Below are positions 48,552-59,503 of a DNA stretch of 64,000 nt, piece after piece. Each line of letters opens with the position of its first letter. Position 1 is the first letter of the stretch. The stretch comes from Hydrogenophaga sp. (GTDB lineage Bacteria > Pseudomonadota > Gammaproteobacteria > Burkholderiales > Burkholderiaceae_C): positions 97,281-161,280 of the forward strand of contig JAUXNG010000072.1 of the NCBI GenBank assembly GCA_030682835.1, written 5' to 3'. The notes under the pieces are model-generated. The model saw only the letters and a list, made by a program, of their open reading frames with translations. It searched no databases and was not told the DNA's origin. The translations under genes were made by a program, and so were the position numbers.

Positions 48552-49249
48552 TGAAGCTCGGCATGTTCCCACGAAGCCCAACATCATCGGCCCACCCCGA
48601 AGGCGGCGTTGCGCTCCCTGTGGTCCTGATGTTTCTCCTGGTCATCACGATTCTGGGTACCTTGGGCATTCGACGTGCTACCACCGGCGAAACGCTGTCC
48701 AGAAACCAGTTGGACTATGAAGTCGCCCGCCAGGCAACCGAAGCCGCCCTGCGTGATGGTGAGCGGGATCTGCTGCTGAATGTGTCGGCCATCATGCCAA
48801 ATGCACTCTGCCCTCGCAACACGGACAGACCCTTGGCCAGCGCACTTGGCGCGCCCGCCTTCGACACGGATTGCCCGCGCGGCCAATGCCGGTTTGAATT
48901 GTCTTATTACGACTCAAGCAACTACACCACTGTCACCAACCCCGAACCCTGGTGGCCCACCATCAATAGCAAAAATGGGCGATGGGATGGCGATCCGGCG
49001 GCTACCCCCAGCACCAAACCGGGTGATGCAACGGGTGCCAACGTCAACTGTACGTTCAATGGCTCAGTGCCGCTAGGCACATTCACCGGCGTTGCACGCA
49101 TTGCCGGCGTGGCAAGGCAGCCTGAATACCTCATTGAATACCTTGCCAGAGCCGACGACAAGGTGATGCGCATCACCGCGCGTGGTTTTGGTGCTGACAT
49201 CAATACCGAAGTGGTCATGCAAACCTATTTCCGACCGTACTTGCGATAA
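48551..49249 (+). CDS. pilX: type IV pilus minor pilin PilX
   Basis: The 232-residue protein has a single N-terminal hydrophobic helix (GGVALPVVLMFLLVITILGT) and a PilX-type continuation, RRATTGETLSRNQLDYEVAR, then QATEAALRDGERDL. Three cysteines (CPRNTD, DCPRGQCRF) are present. As in other PilX proteins position 5 is not Glu, since the segment lacks the FxxIE pattern. PilX links the minor pilins to PilY1, whose gene follows after 10 bp. Confidence 0.87.
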   Translation: MKLGMFPRSPTSSAHPEGGVALPVVLMFLLVITILGTLGIRRATTGETLSRNQLDYEVARQATEAALRDGERDLLLNVSAIMPNALCPRNTDRPLASALGAPAFDTDCPRGQCRFELSYYDSSNYTTVTNPEPWWPTINSKNGRWDGDPAATPSTKPGDATGANVNCTFNGSVPLGTFTGVARIAGVARQPEYLIEYLARADDKVMRITARGFGADINTEVVMQTYFRPYLR

Positions 49250-49259
49250 GGAACACGTC

Positions 49260-52200
49260 ATGAAAAAAATCCTAACTGCGGTCGGACTGTTTTTTGCGCT
49301 GACCTGCTGGCAAGCGCCGGCACTTGCACAAGCCCTGACACCGGCGATACCCCCCAACATCGTGACCTCCACCCCGAGGCCAATGATCATGCTGAACATG
49401 TCGAAAGACCATCAGCTTTTTTACAGGGCTTATGACGAATTTTCTGATCTTGATGGCGATGGGCTTCCCGAAACCACCTACAAGCACAGTTTTAACTACT
49501 ACGGCTACTTCGACTCCTACAAGTGCTACAGCTACAGCGGCACAACAAACCGCTTTGACCCCGTCAGCACCAACACCAACAAATATTGCACGGGCAACTG
49601 GAGCGGTAACTTTCTGAACTGGGCCACCATGACACGCGTGGATGTGGTGCGCAAGGTTCTGTATGGCGGTCACCGTGTGACCGACACCGCTGCGCTCACC
49701 GTGCTCGAACGGGCCAGTTTGCCTACAGACGCCCACTCGTTTGCCAAGTACTACAAGGGAGATGACCTTGCCCAGCTCACGCCCTTCAGCGCATCCCAGT
49801 TGGCTGCGTCGGCCACCATCAGCAACAATGGCAACAATAGCGCGAGGCGGCAGGTCCGGTTTGTTGCAGCTAGCAACAAGGCGTATCAGAACAATGACGG
49901 CAGCGCACCCTCTGCAGCAACCGCAGCCACCTGTGAAAGCAAGGTCAATGCTTACTACGCCGCCCAGGATCCACCCACTACGCCTCCACCTGACTACCAC
50001 TGCGTTACCCACTCGGTTACCCTGAACAGCACGTTCACCATAGAGGTGGGAGATCAGGTGAGGGCCGTTGACCAGGGCAATGCAGCACGCTATATGGAAG
50101 GCGTTGCCTTGGAGGTCAACAGTACCGATGGCTGGTTCAACATGGTGGTTACGCCAACCGGTTATGTAACACCGGGCAGCGCCAGCACCAATTACAAAGA
50201 TTGGACTATTCAAAATCTGACTCAAACCTCAGCCACCATCTGCAACACCACCCTGGGCGACAACCTGACCGCGAACTCCCCGTTCAACACCAACACGGCG
50301 GGCAATGGAGACTCCCATACCAATGCCAACCCGCCCTTAATGCGTATTGCGCGGGGTGACTACCAGCTGTGGAATGCCAATGAACGCTGGCAGTGCTATT
50401 GGAGCGGTGAAAAAAGCGCATCCAATGGCAACAACGTGGGGATTACCGGATTGGGAGCAGGCTCAAGCAATCCGACTAGGGCCACGCATGGCGTGGTCGT
50501 GGGGGGAAGTGGGCCGGACTTTATCGTTCGTGTCTCAGCCTGCAACTCAACACTGCTGGGCGCCGAGAACTGCAAGCAGTACCCCTCAGGCAACTTCAAG
50601 CCTCAGGGGCTGCTGCACGAGTATGGGGAAGGCAATCTGGCCGAGTTTGGCTTGATGACCGGTTCTTTTGCAAAAAACATCAGTGGTGGCGTGCTTCGTA
50701 GCAATATCGACTCGTTCCGAGGCGAGGTTAACTACACCACGGATGGCACCTTTACAGCCGCGCAGGGCATTGTTTACACATTGAACAAGCTGCGGATCTA
50801 TGGCTACCGCTATAGCGATGGCACCTACATAGGCGATGGCAACTGCACCTACCAGCTTACCTCGCTGACCGACAATCAGTGCACGAGCTGGGGTAACCCC
50901 ATGGGCGAAATGTTCACGGAATCACTGCGATACCTGGGCGGCTTGTCTGCCAGTTCAGCTTACGACTACACCCAGACAGGTTCCAAGGATGCAGCCATGG
51001 GGCTCCCGAAACCGGCGTGGATCGACCCGGTGAACCGCGCCAATGCCACCGCAAAAACAGCAGCCGACGCCATTTTTGGCCAAGGACAATGCCGCGCCAT
51101 CAACGCCATCAACTTCAACGCCAGCGTCACGTCTTACGACAACAATACTGGAACCCAATGGAGTCCGTTTGCGACCCTGCCGACCAGCCCCAGCCTGGTG
51201 AACATGATCAATGTGATTGGCACGGACGAAGGCATTCACGGCAACAACTGGTTCATTGGCAACAACGGCGTCACCAACGACGGCACCTGCACCAGCAAAA
51301 CCATCTCCACCCTGGCTGCAGCAACAGGCCTGTGTCCCGATGCCCCCTCCTATGCCGGGTCTTACGCGCTGGCAGGTGCCGCTTACTGGGCCAGAACCAA
51401 CCCGGTCCGCACGCCTACAGCAGCTCAACTCAGCGCCAACGCCGATGCGTTCAAGGTCAAGAGCTTTTCAGTGGCGCTGGCACCTGGTAAGCCGCGTATC
51501 GAAATTCCACACCCCACCGTTGCCGGTCGAAAAATCATCCTTCAACCGTCTTACCAGTTGCTGGTGGGCGGCGGCATCGGCAGTGGAACGCTGGTCGATT
51601 TCCGTGTGGTAGGCGTACCTACTGCCACTTCGGGTAAGTTCCTGATCGTCTGGGAAGACTCGGAACAAGGCGGTGATTATGACAGCGACGTTTCGGGCAT
51701 CCTGCGTTACGAGGTCGTCGGTAGCAAGCTTTATGTTTACACCCGGGTTTTCAACGCCGCTACTGCGAACCCGCAGGGCTTCGGCTACACCATCTCGGGA
51801 AGCACTAAAGACGGGGCGCACTTCCACTCCGGTATTCTTAACTACAACTTCACCGACAGCACCACGCTGCTCGTGAGGCGCACCGACGGCACTGCGCATC
51901 CCAATATCAATGCTTCGGGCGGTTGCAACAACTGTCAGGTCAATCAGGATGAAAGCCGGGCGGAATATGATTTCGGCACCACCACGGCCGGACAATTGGA
52001 AGACCCCCTCTGGTATGCAGCGAAATGGGGTGGCTTCAGCAAGAACGAGAACGTCACCAATCCGCCGTCTGATCCCAAGGTCTATTTCGAGAAACCCACT
52101 GCGGACAAAGCCAACTGGGACGTAAAAAAACTCGACGGAACACCTGGCGCAGACGGCTTTCCGGATAACTACTTCCTCGCAATTCGACCCAGCGAGCTTG

Positions 52201-54350
52201 AAAAGGCGCTCAGAGCAGCCTTCAGTGCCATTGTGGGCGCATCCAATACGGCACCAGCCGTGGCGTCAGCCCAGATCCAGTCTGGCAGTCTGAAATACTT
52301 GGCCAGCTTTGACGGCGATGATGGGCACGGCGAACTCCTGACTTTCATCGTCAAGGCAGACGGCACCTTTGATGTCCGCCTGAAAACGGACGGCACCCTT
52401 GACCGCGAGTACTACTATTGGGCCGCCCACACCAAGTTGACGGCGCTGGCTCCAGCATCGCGCCAGATCATCACCAATGTGGGCAATTCAACCGGCCTGC
52501 CATTTACGTGGGCAGCCCTGTCAGATCCCGTCAAAACCATTGCCTTTGGTGGCACCAACGCCACTGCGGAAGCCAAATTCAACTGGTTGCGAGGCAGTCG
52601 CACGGACGAAACGCCTAATGGGTTCCGGTTTCGCAAGCGCAACGCCAACTCCATCATGGGTCCCGTTGTGAGCTCCAACCCAACGGTAACCTCTCCACCG
52701 AATGCCGACTTTTTTGGCAGCAGGTTCCCCAACTATGGCGCCTTCGTTACCCTACACAAGAATCGCAAAAGTGTTGTCTGGGTGGGTTCAGGCGATGGCA
52801 TGCTCCATGGATTCAATGCCGCCACATCCACCGCTACGGGCGGAACGCCCATCGTTTCCTACGTACCGCAGCTCCTTCACTCCCGTCTGCAGGACTGGGT
52901 TGATCCGGCTGGCGAAAAAGTGCAGGCCTTCCAGGACGGCACCCCTTATTCAGCTGATGTGCTGCTGGGTTCCACCATTACCAACACGGGGGATCCCGCT
53001 TACGATGCCGCCGCCCCTGCGGCAGCTTGGAAAACCTATCTGTTTGCCTCCCTCGGACGCGGCGGCAAGGGTATCTTTGCACTTGATGTCACCGACCCGG
53101 ATGCATTGACTGAAACCAACGCGGCCAGTATCTTCAAATGGCAATTCTCCGAGGCGGATGACAACAGCGGCGACCTGGGCTACAACCTGGCCCAAATGGG
53201 CACAACCAGCCGAGTCAGTGAACAATCTGGAGCCGTGGCAAAAATGAACAACGGCAAATTCGCCGTACTCATGCCGAACGGCATCAATAGCACTAACGGC
53301 TCGGCAGCCCTCTACATCCTGTTTGCCAATGGCCCGTATGGAGGGGTGTGGTCTCCGTCTACAAATTACGTCAAACTCGTGGCAGACGGGGGGCCCGCCA
53401 ATGGGCTTTCACAAGCCACATGGGTGGATACCAACAATGACGGTGTGGCTGACTACATCTATGCCGGTGACTTGAAGGGTAACTTGTGGAAGTTTGACGT
53501 ATCCAGTTCCAACCAGGCCAACTGGAAAGTCGCCTACGCCAATGCCGACGGAACGAATAAACGCCCATTGTTTATCGCAAAACAGTCTGACGCGTCTGCG
53601 CTTCGGCTACCAATCACCTCCGCGCCCGAGTACCGCTTTCATCCACTCGGCGGCGTAGTGATTAATTTTGCAACCGGAAAATCGGTTGTGCCTTCGGATT
53701 TCCCGGATGGTTCGGGCCGAACTCACACCATCTTTGGCATCTGGGACAACCCTGTCTACTCCAGCGCAAGCTATGTATCCACTCCGACCTTACTGGACGA
53801 TGCCAGCACTGGTCTGCCCCGTCTTCGTACCCAACTTGCGGCACGTACCTTCAACCGTATCACCGTCGACGACACAGACCCAACCAACGGCGTTGTAGGT
53901 GAAGGCTATGTCACCGGTAGTGCCATAGACTGGACGAGTAAGAAAGGATGGTTTGTCGGTCTTCCGAACACCTCGGAAATGGTTGTCAGCAATCCTACGA
54001 TTACGCAAGGACTGCTTGCCACGGTTTCCATTGCCCCGGCGGCAACCAGTGCCAGTATCTGTTTCAGTGGCCCAGTTGCGTATGCCACGTTCCTGGACCC
54101 GATTAGTGGCCTACTGGATTCGGATGTTTTTGGAACAATTACCATTGGTGGCATAACCTATCGCACGGCGTCGATAAAAATTACCGATCAGCGCGTCACG
54201 TTCTCCAGAGATGCAACCAACACCGCATGCGCTGCAGGCCAGCAGAATTGCACCCGCATCATCGGAGAAACGACTGACGAGACTGCGAAATCTCCGAATT
54301 CGTCGGCGCGAATCTACTGGCGTGAAATCCCCTCCTTCAAGACAAGGTAA
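49260..54350 (+). CDS. pilY1: type IV pilus tip adhesin PilY1
   Basis: The 1696-residue secreted protein has a Sec signal ([20 protein letters not shown], cleavage near ALAQA). Its N-terminal half has no visible DxSxS vWA metal site but holds a calcium-loop-like DLDGDGLPE at residues 63-71. The C-terminal half is the PilY1 beta-propeller ([38 protein letters not shown]) with the calcium loop DTNNDGVAD at 1390-1398. PilY1 caps the pilus, controls retraction and mediates adhesion. AAGGA seven bases upstream supports the ATG at 49260. It is the largest gene in the window. Confidence 0.93.
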   Translation: MKKILTAVGLFFALTCWQAPALAQALTPAIPPNIVTSTPRPMIMLNMSKDHQLFYRAYDEFSDLDGDGLPETTYKHSFNYYGYFDSYKCYSYSGTTNRFDPVSTNTNKYCTGNWSGNFLNWATMTRVDVVRKVLYGGHRVTDTAALTVLERASLPTDAHSFAKYYKGDDLAQLTPFSASQLAASATISNNGNNSARRQVRFVAASNKAYQNNDGSAPSAATAATCESKVNAYYAAQDPPTTPPPDYHCVTHSVTLNSTFTIEVGDQVRAVDQGNAARYMEGVALEVNSTDGWFNMVVTPTGYVTPGSASTNYKDWTIQNLTQTSATICNTTLGDNLTANSPFNTNTAGNGDSHTNANPPLMRIARGDYQLWNANERWQCYWSGEKSASNGNNVGITGLGAGSSNPTRATHGVVVGGSGPDFIVRVSACNSTLLGAENCKQYPSGNFKPQGLLHEYGEGNLAEFGLMTGSFAKNISGGVLRSNIDSFRGEVNYTTDGTFTAAQGIVYTLNKLRIYGYRYSDGTYIGDGNCTYQLTSLTDNQCTSWGNPMGEMFTESLRYLGGLSASSAYDYTQTGSKDAAMGLPKPAWIDPVNRANATAKTAADAIFGQGQCRAINAINFNASVTSYDNNTGTQWSPFATLPTSPSLVNMINVIGTDEGIHGNNWFIGNNGVTNDGTCTSKTISTLAAATGLCPDAPSYAGSYALAGAAYWARTNPVRTPTAAQLSANADAFKVKSFSVALAPGKPRIEIPHPTVAGRKIILQPSYQLLVGGGIGSGTLVDFRVVGVPTATSGKFLIVWEDSEQGGDYDSDVSGILRYEVVGSKLYVYTRVFNAATANPQGFGYTISGSTKDGAHFHSGILNYNFTDSTTLLVRRTDGTAHPNINASGGCNNCQVNQDESRAEYDFGTTTAGQLEDPLWYAAKWGGFSKNENVTNPPSDPKVYFEKPTADKANWDVKKLDGTPGADGFPDNYFLAIRPSELEKALRAAFSAIVGASNTAPAVASAQIQSGSLKYLASFDGDDGHGELLTFIVKADGTFDVRLKTDGTLDREYYYWAAHTKLTALAPASRQIITNVGNSTGLPFTWAALSDPVKTIAFGGTNATAEAKFNWLRGSRTDETPNGFRFRKRNANSIMGPVVSSNPTVTSPPNADFFGSRFPNYGAFVTLHKNRKSVVWVGSGDGMLHGFNAATSTATGGTPIVSYVPQLLHSRLQDWVDPAGEKVQAFQDGTPYSADVLLGSTITNTGDPAYDAAAPAAAWKTYLFASLGRGGKGIFALDVTDPDALTETNAASIFKWQFSEADDNSGDLGYNLAQMGTTSRVSEQSGAVAKMNNGKFAVLMPNGINSTNGSAALYILFANGPYGGVWSPSTNYVKLVADGGPANGLSQATWVDTNNDGVADYIYAGDLKGNLWKFDVSSSNQANWKVAYANADGTNKRPLFIAKQSDASALRLPITSAPEYRFHPLGGVVINFATGKSVVPSDFPDGSGRTHTIFGIWDNPVYSSASYVSTPTLLDDASTGLPRLRTQLAARTFNRITVDDTDPTNGVVGEGYVTGSAIDWTSKKGWFVGLPNTSEMVVSNPTITQGLLATVSIAPAATSASICFSGPVAYATFLDPISGLLDSDVFGTITIGGITYRTASIKITDQRVTFSRDATNTACAAGQQNCTRIIGETTDETAKSPNSSARIYWREIPSFKTR

Positions 54351-54357
54351 GACAAAC

Positions 54358-54870
54358 ATGAAACACGCTCAACAAGGGTCGGCAATCGGCGGCAGGTGGC
54401 GCTGCACCAAACGCGTCAATGGTGGCTTTACGCTCATCGAACTCATGATCGTCGTCGCCGTCATCGGAATTCTTGCCGCTGTCGCCTTCCCGAGTTACCA
54501 GGAATCGGTCGCCAAGAGCAGGCGGGCAGAAGTCCGAACCATCCTGCTGGAGGCCTCTCAGTGGATGGAGCGCCATTACTCCGAAAATTTCAGGTACGAC
54601 GTCAACACCGCAGGAACGGCTGTTGCAGAGATATTCCCCGCAAGCCTGGCACAGTCCCCCAGGGACTCAGGAGGCGCCTACACCATTGCAGTATCAGCAT
54701 CGGCGGCAAGAAGCTACACCCTCACGGCAACGCGCGTTGCAGGGGGGCCAGTGGCGTCTGACAAGTGTGGTAATTTTCAGATCACCAACACGGGCGTCAA
54801 AAGCAACCCCGGATTCTCCACATCTTCCTTCAGCTCTGCGACGGCAGCCGCTACGGCATGCTGGAAGTAG
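54358..54870 (+). CDS. pilE: type IV pilin PilE-like minor pilin
   Basis: The 170-residue prepilin has a 22-residue leader, the signal [20 protein letters not shown], and [20 protein letters not shown] typical of PilE. Two cysteines (DKCGNFQI and the C-terminal TACWK) could form the D-region disulfide. It is located at the end of the minor pilin operon, as usual for PilE in Betaproteobacteria. The major pilin PilA is probably elsewhere. Confidence 0.9.
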   Translation: MKHAQQGSAIGGRWRCTKRVNGGFTLIELMIVVAVIGILAAVAFPSYQESVAKSRRAEVRTILLEASQWMERHYSENFRYDVNTAGTAVAEIFPASLAQSPRDSGGAYTIAVSASAARSYTLTATRVAGGPVASDKCGNFQITNTGVKSNPGFSTSSFSSATAAATACWK

Positions 54871-54903
54871 TTGTCGTTCGCGAGGTGAGAGCAAAGGCCT
54901 GAA

Positions 54904-55515
54904 GTGAAATTCAGTGAACTGCCGGACCTGCGGTGGATGGTCGCAATTGCTGCCTCCGTGGCCCTGCACTGCGGAATCTTTGTCTCACAGCCGCTATTTT
55001 CGCGTTTTGGCTCGCCTCCGGGACAAACCCAATCCGGCGGTAGCGTGCAGCGCACAGTTGTTCGCGTAATCGAACAAACGCCAGGGTCCGTGGGTGACCT
55101 CCCAATGACAGCAACAACACTAGCAACGCCTGAAGTACCTAAACCAGTCAAGATCGAAGCGGGTGGTGTCGGGGACGCTACGGCAACAATGCAGCTGAAC
55201 CCTTGGCGCCTCGACGCCGACACCAAGTTTTACACCATTGCAGAGGTAGACCAACCAGCGCTCCCTGTCCTGACCTGGCAACTCTCTCCGCAAATTCTTG
55301 CTGCTCTCCAACTTCGACACCTGGTCGTTCAGGTCTGGATCGCGGAGAATGGAGATATTCTTAATGTGGCGTTACTTTTCTCGCAACCGGAAATCTCGGA
55401 AGAGCAGAAGCAGAACATCGAACAGAGCTTGGTGCAAACCCAGATGACTCCGGCCACTAAAAATGGCCGACAGGTAGCCAGCCAACGAACACTCGAAATG
55501 GCCCTTGAGTTCTGA
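54904..55515 (+). CDS. membrane-anchored protein with TonB-C-like domain
   Basis: The 203-residue product starts at GTG 54904. One membrane segment (WMVAIAASVALHCGIFVSQP) is followed by a Pro/Thr-rich linker and a C-terminal domain, LRHLVVQVWIAENGDILNVA, then LLFSQPEISEEQKQNIEQ, shaped like TonB/TolA C-terminal domains. No ExbB/ExbD genes are adjacent. It lies 33 bp after pilE with similar low-GC composition, so it may be co-transcribed with the pilin genes. Function is unassigned; it could bridge the envelope for the pilus or be a TonB paralogue. Confidence 0.65.
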   Translation: MKFSELPDLRWMVAIAASVALHCGIFVSQPLFSRFGSPPGQTQSGGSVQRTVVRVIEQTPGSVGDLPMTATTLATPEVPKPVKIEAGGVGDATATMQLNPWRLDADTKFYTIAEVDQPALPVLTWQLSPQILAALQLRHLVVQVWIAENGDILNVALLFSQPEISEEQKQNIEQSLVQTQMTPATKNGRQVASQRTLEMALEF

Positions 55516-55586
55516 TTTTCCGAACGCGTCATAGCGGGTACGTTCTTTGGCACAAAATTGGCTGGTTTACCTTGACCTCAAGCAAC

Positions 55587-56675
55587 ATGATGACAAATGC
55601 CCAGGAGCTGGCCTGGGACTCCCTGCTCCTGACCTCTCCAAACCCCCGGGTTGGTGCGCTCTACATGTCTGCTGACGGTCGGGTCCTGGGCAGGGGCCAC
55701 ACGCAACGCGCTGGTGGCCCCCACGCCGAAGTCGTGGCAATGCGGGATGCGGAAGCGCACGGTCATTCGCTTCAAGGAGCCACCGCTTACGTCACCCTCG
55801 AGCCCTGTTCCCACCACGGCCGCACCGGCCCCTGCTGTGACGCACTGATCGCGGCTGGCATCAAAAAAGTGGTGGCATCCATTGCAGACCCCAATCCTTT
55901 GGTGTCCGGTCAGGGCTTCGAGCGCTTGCGGGCTGCAGGCATTGAAGTCGAGGTCGGCCCCGGCGCGGAGGAATCACGTGAACTGAACATCGGTTTTTTC
56001 AGCCGCATGATCCGGAAAACACCCTGGGTCCGGATGAAAGTTGCGGCCTCGCTGGACGGCAAGACCGCGCTGGACAACGGCACCAGCCAGTGGATCACCT
56101 CGGACACCGCCCGCGCGGACGGCCATGCCTGGCGTGCGCGCTCCTGCGCCGTGCTGACCGGCATAGGCACGGTGCTGGAAGACAACCCGCGGCTCGATGT
56201 ACGGCTGGTGGACACGCCGCGCCAGCCACACCTGGTGGTGGTGGACAGCCGGCTGGAAACACCACTGGACGCGCAGCTTTTCATCCCTGAACGCAAGCTT
56301 TACATCTATGCTGCCGGGCAAAACGACGATAAGAAGGCAGCGCTGGAAGCGCGCGGCGCCACCGTCATCTATCAGCCCGGCGCCAACGGCAAGGTGAACC
56401 TGGCGGCGATGCTGCGTGATCTGGCGCTGCGCGAGGTTAATGAGCTGCATGTGGAGGCCGGCCACAAACTCAACGGTTCACTGATTCGCGAGGGCCTGGT
56501 GGACGAGTTTGTGGTCTACCTGGCGCCCAAATGGATAGGTCAGGGCGCCGGCATGGCGAGCTTTGGGCCGATCACCGAGCTGTCGCAGGCGGTGGAACTC
56601 GACTTCCGCTCCACAGACCAGCTCGGGCCGGACCTGCGGATTTTGGCGCGGGTTCGCGGGCGCGACACGTTTTAG
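55587..56675 (+). CDS. ribD: bifunctional riboflavin biosynthesis deaminase/reductase RibD
   Basis: The 362-residue product has an N-terminal deaminase (SPNPRVGALYMSADGRVLGR, the zinc site HAEVVAMRDAE and the Cys pair in LEPCSHHGRTGPCCDALI). The C-terminal reductase starts around WVRMKVAASLDGKTAL. It deaminates and reduces the pyrimidine intermediate of riboflavin synthesis. The start is uncertain: ATG 55587 and 55590 are adjacent and an in-frame TTG lies at 55572; no clear ribosome site is visible. It heads the rib operon. Confidence 0.93.
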   Translation: MMTNAQELAWDSLLLTSPNPRVGALYMSADGRVLGRGHTQRAGGPHAEVVAMRDAEAHGHSLQGATAYVTLEPCSHHGRTGPCCDALIAAGIKKVVASIADPNPLVSGQGFERLRAAGIEVEVGPGAEESRELNIGFFSRMIRKTPWVRMKVAASLDGKTALDNGTSQWITSDTARADGHAWRARSCAVLTGIGTVLEDNPRLDVRLVDTPRQPHLVVVDSRLETPLDAQLFIPERKLYIYAAGQNDDKKAALEARGATVIYQPGANGKVNLAAMLRDLALREVNELHVEAGHKLNGSLIREGLVDEFVVYLAPKWIGQGAGMASFGPITELSQAVELDFRSTDQLGPDLRILARVRGRDTF

Positions 56676-56730
56676 CCCCTGATTGCTGCAGTGCGCCGTG
56701 CGCCGCTGCAATCTCTGCGAAAATACCCCG

Positions 56731-57366
56731 ATGTTTACCGGAATCATCACCGGCGTGGGGCGCATCGTCGCTGTCCACCGCCTGGGCAGCTCTTTGGACC
56801 ACGGCAAGCGCCTCGAGATCGAGACGCCCGCCGGTTACCTCAACGACGTGGGCCTGGGCGACAGCATCGCCCTGAATGGCGCCTGCATGACGGTCACGGC
56901 GCTGGCGCCGGAAAAAAACCAGTTCTCCATTGAAATTTCCGCTGAGTCGCTGGACAAGACCAGTGGCCTGGCCGAACCCGGACCCATCAACCTGGAAAAA
57001 GCCCTGCGCGCCCATGACCGCCTGGGTGGCCATATTGTTGCCGGCCACGTCGACGGCGTCGGCACCGTCAGCCATTTTGCGCAGGTCGGTGAGAGCTGGG
57101 AATTGCGCATTCTCGCCCCCCGGGAGCTGGCCAAATACCTGGCCTACAAGGGCTCCATCACCGTCAACGGCGTCAGCCTGACCGTCAACCGGGTGGCCGA
57201 CCTGGAGGGCAACACTCCTGGCTGCGAGATCAGCATCAACCTGATCGCTCACACCGTGCAGAACACGGCCCTGGGCCACCTGCGCGTCCAGTCGCAGGTC
57301 AACCTCGAAATCGACCTCATTGCGCGTTATGTCGAACGCATGCTCCACAACGGAAAGACCACCTGA
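56731..57366 (+). CDS. ribE: riboflavin synthase alpha subunit RibE
   Basis: The 211-residue product has two lumazine-binding repeats, starting [19 protein letters not shown] and [20 protein letters not shown]. It dismutates two molecules of 6,7-dimethyl-8-ribityllumazine to riboflavin. The MFTGII start at 56731 is universal in the family. ribBA follows after 3 bp. Confidence 0.95.
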   Translation: MFTGIITGVGRIVAVHRLGSSLDHGKRLEIETPAGYLNDVGLGDSIALNGACMTVTALAPEKNQFSIEISAESLDKTSGLAEPGPINLEKALRAHDRLGGHIVAGHVDGVGTVSHFAQVGESWELRILAPRELAKYLAYKGSITVNGVSLTVNRVADLEGNTPGCEISINLIAHTVQNTALGHLRVQSQVNLEIDLIARYVERMLHNGKTT

Positions 57367-57369
57367 CCC

Positions 57370-58482
57370 ATGACGATCGCCATCTCCCCTGTTGAAGACA
57401 TCGTGGCTGACATGCGCGCCGGCCGCATGGTGATCCTGGTCGATGAAGAAGACCGCGAAAACGAAGGCGACCTGGTGCTGGCCGCCGACCATGTCAGCGC
57501 CGAAGCCATCAACTTCATGGCGCGTTACGGTCGCGGCCTGATCTGCCTGACGCTGACGCGCGAGCGCTGCGAGCGGCTGCAGTTGCCGCCCATGGTGGCG
57601 CGCAACGGAACCAAGATGGGCACGGCTTTCACCGTGTCCATCGAAGCTGCCGAGGGCGTGACCACCGGTATTTCTGCGGCCGACCGGGCGCGCACGGTGC
57701 AGGCCGCCGTGGCCAGTGACGCACAAGTGACCGACCTGGTCCAGCCCGGCCACATCTTCCCGCTGCAGGCGGTTGACGGCGGCGTGCTGATGCGGGCGGG
57801 CCACACCGAAGCCGGCTGCGACCTGGCCGGCATGGCCGGCTGCTCACCGGCCGCCGTGATCTGCGAAATCATGAAGGACGACGGCACCATGGCGCGCCTG
57901 CCGGACTTGCAGGTATTCGCCGCCGAACACGGCCTTAAGATTGGCACGATTGCCGACCTGATCGAACACCGCAGCCGCCACGATTCGCTGATTGAAAAAA
58001 TCGGCGAGCGCACCATTCAGACCGCATTTGGCGAGTTCGTTGTGCATGCCTTCAAGGACAAACCCAGCCAGGGCCTGCACCTGGCGCTTGTCAAGGGCCA
58101 ATGGGCCGCTGACGAAACCGTGGCCGCGCGTGTGCACGAGCCGCTGTCCGTGCTGGACGCCCTGGAAACCGGCCGTTCCATGCATTCCTGGAGCCTGGAC
58201 CAGAGCCTGGCGCACCTGGCCAAAGTCGGCAAGGGTGTGGCAGTGCTGCTCAATTGTGGGGAAAGCGCAGCCCAGTTGCTCGAACAATTCGAAGGCACGG
58301 CGCGCGCCAGCCAGGCGCCCGAACGTGGGCGCATGGACTTGCGCACCTACGGGGTGGGCGCGCAAATCCTGCGCGAGTGCGGCGTCCACAAGATGGAACT
58401 GATGGGCAACCCGCGCCGCATGCCGAGCATGACGGGTTACGGGCTCGAGATCACCGGCTATATCGTCAACAAAAAGGAATAA
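57370..58482 (+). CDS. ribB: 3,4-dihydroxy-2-butanone-4-phosphate synthase with degenerate GTP cyclohydrolase II domain
   Basis: The 370-residue fusion has an intact DHBP synthase domain ([46 protein letters not shown]). The C-terminal RibA-like domain (about 205-370) keeps [20 protein letters not shown] and [16 protein letters not shown]. It lacks the three zinc-binding cysteines expected after RVH at about residue 256, where the sequence is [15 protein letters not shown]. It is probably a RibBX-type protein without GTP cyclohydrolase activity, so a separate RibA should exist elsewhere. Confidence 0.9.
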   Translation: MTIAISPVEDIVADMRAGRMVILVDEEDRENEGDLVLAADHVSAEAINFMARYGRGLICLTLTRERCERLQLPPMVARNGTKMGTAFTVSIEAAEGVTTGISAADRARTVQAAVASDAQVTDLVQPGHIFPLQAVDGGVLMRAGHTEAGCDLAGMAGCSPAAVICEIMKDDGTMARLPDLQVFAAEHGLKIGTIADLIEHRSRHDSLIEKIGERTIQTAFGEFVVHAFKDKPSQGLHLALVKGQWAADETVAARVHEPLSVLDALETGRSMHSWSLDQSLAHLAKVGKGVAVLLNCGESAAQLLEQFEGTARASQAPERGRMDLRTYGVGAQILRECGVHKMELMGNPRRMPSMTGYGLEITGYIVNKKE

Positions 58483-58485
58483 AAC

Positions 58486-58950
58486 GTGTTTGGTGCAGAA
58501 AAAGGCTCAGCCGACCATCTGAATGGCAAAAAACTCGCGATAGGCATCGTGCAGGCACGCTTCAACGAAAGCATCACCAATGCGCTGGCCCAGGCCTGCT
58601 GGCAGGAGTTGCTGGCGCTGGGTGTCGAAGAAAAAAACATTCATCATGTCAAGGTCCCCGGCGCGCTGGAAATCCCCTCGGCGCTGCAGGCCATGGCCGA
58701 ACGTGACCAGTACGACGCGCTGATTGCGCTGGGCTGCATCATCCGCGGCGAAACCTACCACTTCGAGCTCGTCGCCAACGAAAGCGGCGCCTCGGTCAGC
58801 CGGTTGGCGCTGGACTACCAGTTGCCGATTGCCAACGCCATCCTGACGGTGGAGAACGTCTCCCAGGCCGAAGCCCGCCAGGTGGACAAGGGCCGCGATG
58901 CGGCGCGAGTGGCCGTCGAAATGGCCAACCTGCTGAACGAATTGTCCTGA
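58486..58950 (+). CDS. ribH: 6,7-dimethyl-8-ribityllumazine synthase
   Basis: The 154-residue lumazine synthase has [57 protein letters not shown] (catalytic His) and [15 protein letters not shown]. It condenses the butanone phosphate and pyrimidine intermediates. It starts at GTG 58486, three bases after the ribBA stop. nusB follows in the usual ribH-nusB arrangement. Confidence 0.95.
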   Translation: MFGAEKGSADHLNGKKLAIGIVQARFNESITNALAQACWQELLALGVEEKNIHHVKVPGALEIPSALQAMAERDQYDALIALGCIIRGETYHFELVANESGASVSRLALDYQLPIANAILTVENVSQAEARQVDKGRDAARVAVEMANLLNELS

Positions 58951-58976
58951 CCCCCTGCAACACCCCACAAGCGCGC

Positions 58977-59495
58977 ATGTCCGACCCTACCCCCCTCAAA
59001 CCCAAACGCCCGCCGCAAACCCGCACCGGCCTGACCGACACCGGCGTCAAAAAGGCCGCGGACAAATCGGCCCGCACGCGCGCGCGCGAGTTCGCCCTGC
59101 AGGCGCTGTACCAGCATCTGGTGGGCCGCAACGAGGCGGCCTCCATCGATGCCTTCACGCGCGACCTGGTCGGCTTCCACAAGGCGGACTCTGCGCACTA
59201 CGACGCCCTGCTGCACGGCTGCATCGGCGAAGCCGCGGCGCTCGACGAGAGCTTCATACCCTTGCTGGACCGCAAGATGGCAGAAATTTCGCCGGTCGAA
59301 CACGCCGTGCTGTGGATAGGGGCCTACGAGTTCAAGCACTGCCTGGACGTGCCCTACCGCGTCGTCATCAACGAATGTATCGAGCTGGCCAAGGCTTTCG
59401 GTGGCACCGACGGCCACAAATACGTCAACGGCGTGCTGCACAAGCTGGCGCCCGGCTTTCGCGCGGCCGAAGTGGCTGCCGACAAAAAAGCCTGA
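58977..59495 (+). CDS. nusB: transcription antitermination factor NusB
   Basis: The 172-residue product has a basic N-terminal extension of about 30 residues and then the NusB fold ([72 protein letters not shown]). It binds boxA RNA with S10 during rRNA transcription. It is conserved next to ribH. Confidence 0.95.
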   Translation: MSDPTPLKPKRPPQTRTGLTDTGVKKAADKSARTRAREFALQALYQHLVGRNEAASIDAFTRDLVGFHKADSAHYDALLHGCIGEAAALDESFIPLLDRKMAEISPVEHAVLWIGAYEFKHCLDVPYRVVINECIELAKAFGGTDGHKYVNGVLHKLAPGFRAAEVAADKKA

Positions 59496-59503
59496 CACGC
59501 GGC

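Noticed and set aside
55516..55586. FMN riboswitch before ribD
   Set aside because: The 71-bp gap is too short for the RFN element and lacks its conserved blocks.
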